Positions 20,297 through 20,495 of a stretch of DNA of 20,495 nucleotides are shown here, one piece after another. The notes under the pieces were generated by a model, which saw nothing but the letters and a program-made list of their open reading frames with translations, had not been told where the DNA came from and made no database searches. The translations under genes were made by a program, and so were the position numbers. This DNA comes from a virus. The stretch lies in IMG/VR virus record IMGVR_UViG_3300042691_027647, positions 1 to 20,495 of that record. The stretch is one strand, 5' to 3'. Every line of letters starts with the position of its first letter. Within the stretch, counting starts at the first letter, position 1.

Positions 20297-20495
20297 ATTC
20301 CCTCTTTAAGTTTTCATAGTTATTCAAATATTCTGTAAATTTATCAGAGTTTGCAAAGCTTATTAATTCACAATAATGATTGTCCCTAATCGATTTCTCA
20401 TCTCCATAAGATAAAAATATTTCTATAAAATTATCATATTTTAATACAATAGAATAATTTTTAATTTTATAATCATCACGAAAATCACTTATTAC
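20283..20495 (-). CDS. Partial gene, C-terminal 70 residues
   Basis: A reading frame open from the right edge to TAA at 20285-20283 encodes 'VISDFRDDYKIKNYSIVLKYDNFIEIFLSYGDEKSIRDNHYCELISFANSDKFTEYLNNYENLKREYELL'. It is polar and of mixed helix and strand, with no membrane segment. The start lies outside the window. It overlaps the DUF1064 gene by 14 nt, so it is probably co-transcribed with it. I do not recognise the family. Confidence 0.6.
   Translation of the reverse strand, partial: VISDFRDDYKIKNYSIVLKYDNFIEIFLSYGDEKSIRDNHYCELISFANSDKFTEYLNNYENLKREYELL

Noticed and set aside
1-20495. CRISPR array, tRNA genes, insertion sequence or integrase
   Set aside because: No regularly spaced repeats, no cloverleaf with matching T-arm, and no transposase or recombinase motifs were seen in the window.

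Overview
This window reads as part of a tailed, contractile-tail bacteriophage or prophage (myovirus morphology). It is AT-rich (roughly a third G+C) and very densely packed. The host is probably a low-GC Gram-negative bacterium. The evidence is an overlapping inner/outer spanin pair with a lipobox, Sec signal peptides and a small outer-membrane beta-barrel ending in aromatic residues. The exact host group cannot be told from the sequence. Many late genes lack a Shine-Dalgarno sequence and start through stop/start overlaps.

Layout. (1) 30-3592, plus strand: head completion genes. They are a small head decoration-type protein followed by a hairpin terminator, an acidic repeat protein, a small beta-rich protein, a gp6-type head-tail connector, a head closure/adaptor, an HK97 gp10-like protein and a tail terminator-type protein that carries inserted beta domains. 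(2) 3663-14722, plus strand except one gene: a Mu-type contractile tail in Mu gene order. It holds a gp38-like DUF2635 protein, sheath, tube, gp41/gp42 assembly chaperones joined by a -1 frameshift, tape measure, gpN-like DNA circularisation protein, gp44-like hub, gp45-like spike, gp46-like protein, baseplate J/gp47, gp48-like protein, fibre and fibre-assembly protein. The spike gene sits in its expected slot but on the opposite strand. A 20-21 bp sequence is repeated exactly at the only two 60-70 nt gaps of the tail operon. (3) 14724-16894: a probable lysis cassette made of a two-TM holin candidate, a permuted papain-fold (C92/YiiX-like) enzyme, a one-TM periplasmic protein, a tiny TM protein and overlapping i-spanin/o-spanin genes. 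(4) 16891-18379: exported or accessory genes, namely an outer-membrane barrel, a DUF5675 protein and a secreted staphylococcal-type nuclease.

(5) 18380-18909: about 530 nt without a credible protein gene, between convergent transcription units. It is rich in inverted repeats: a 13-bp arm pair, a perfect 28-bp palindrome, a 10-bp long-range stem and a 12-bp two-part hairpin. Part of it has a raised G+C content. This is the best candidate for an undescribed structured RNA. (6) 18910-20495, minus strand: a DUF1064 nuclease-like gene and the end of another gene, followed by six tiny membrane-protein genes (39-80 aa) packed with 0-3 nt gaps, three of which are easy to miss because they are 50 codons or shorter.

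The plus-strand genes would make, join and length-control the tail, then lyse the cell. The minus-strand block looks like an early or accessory module transcribed toward the late operon, with the structured region as the boundary.
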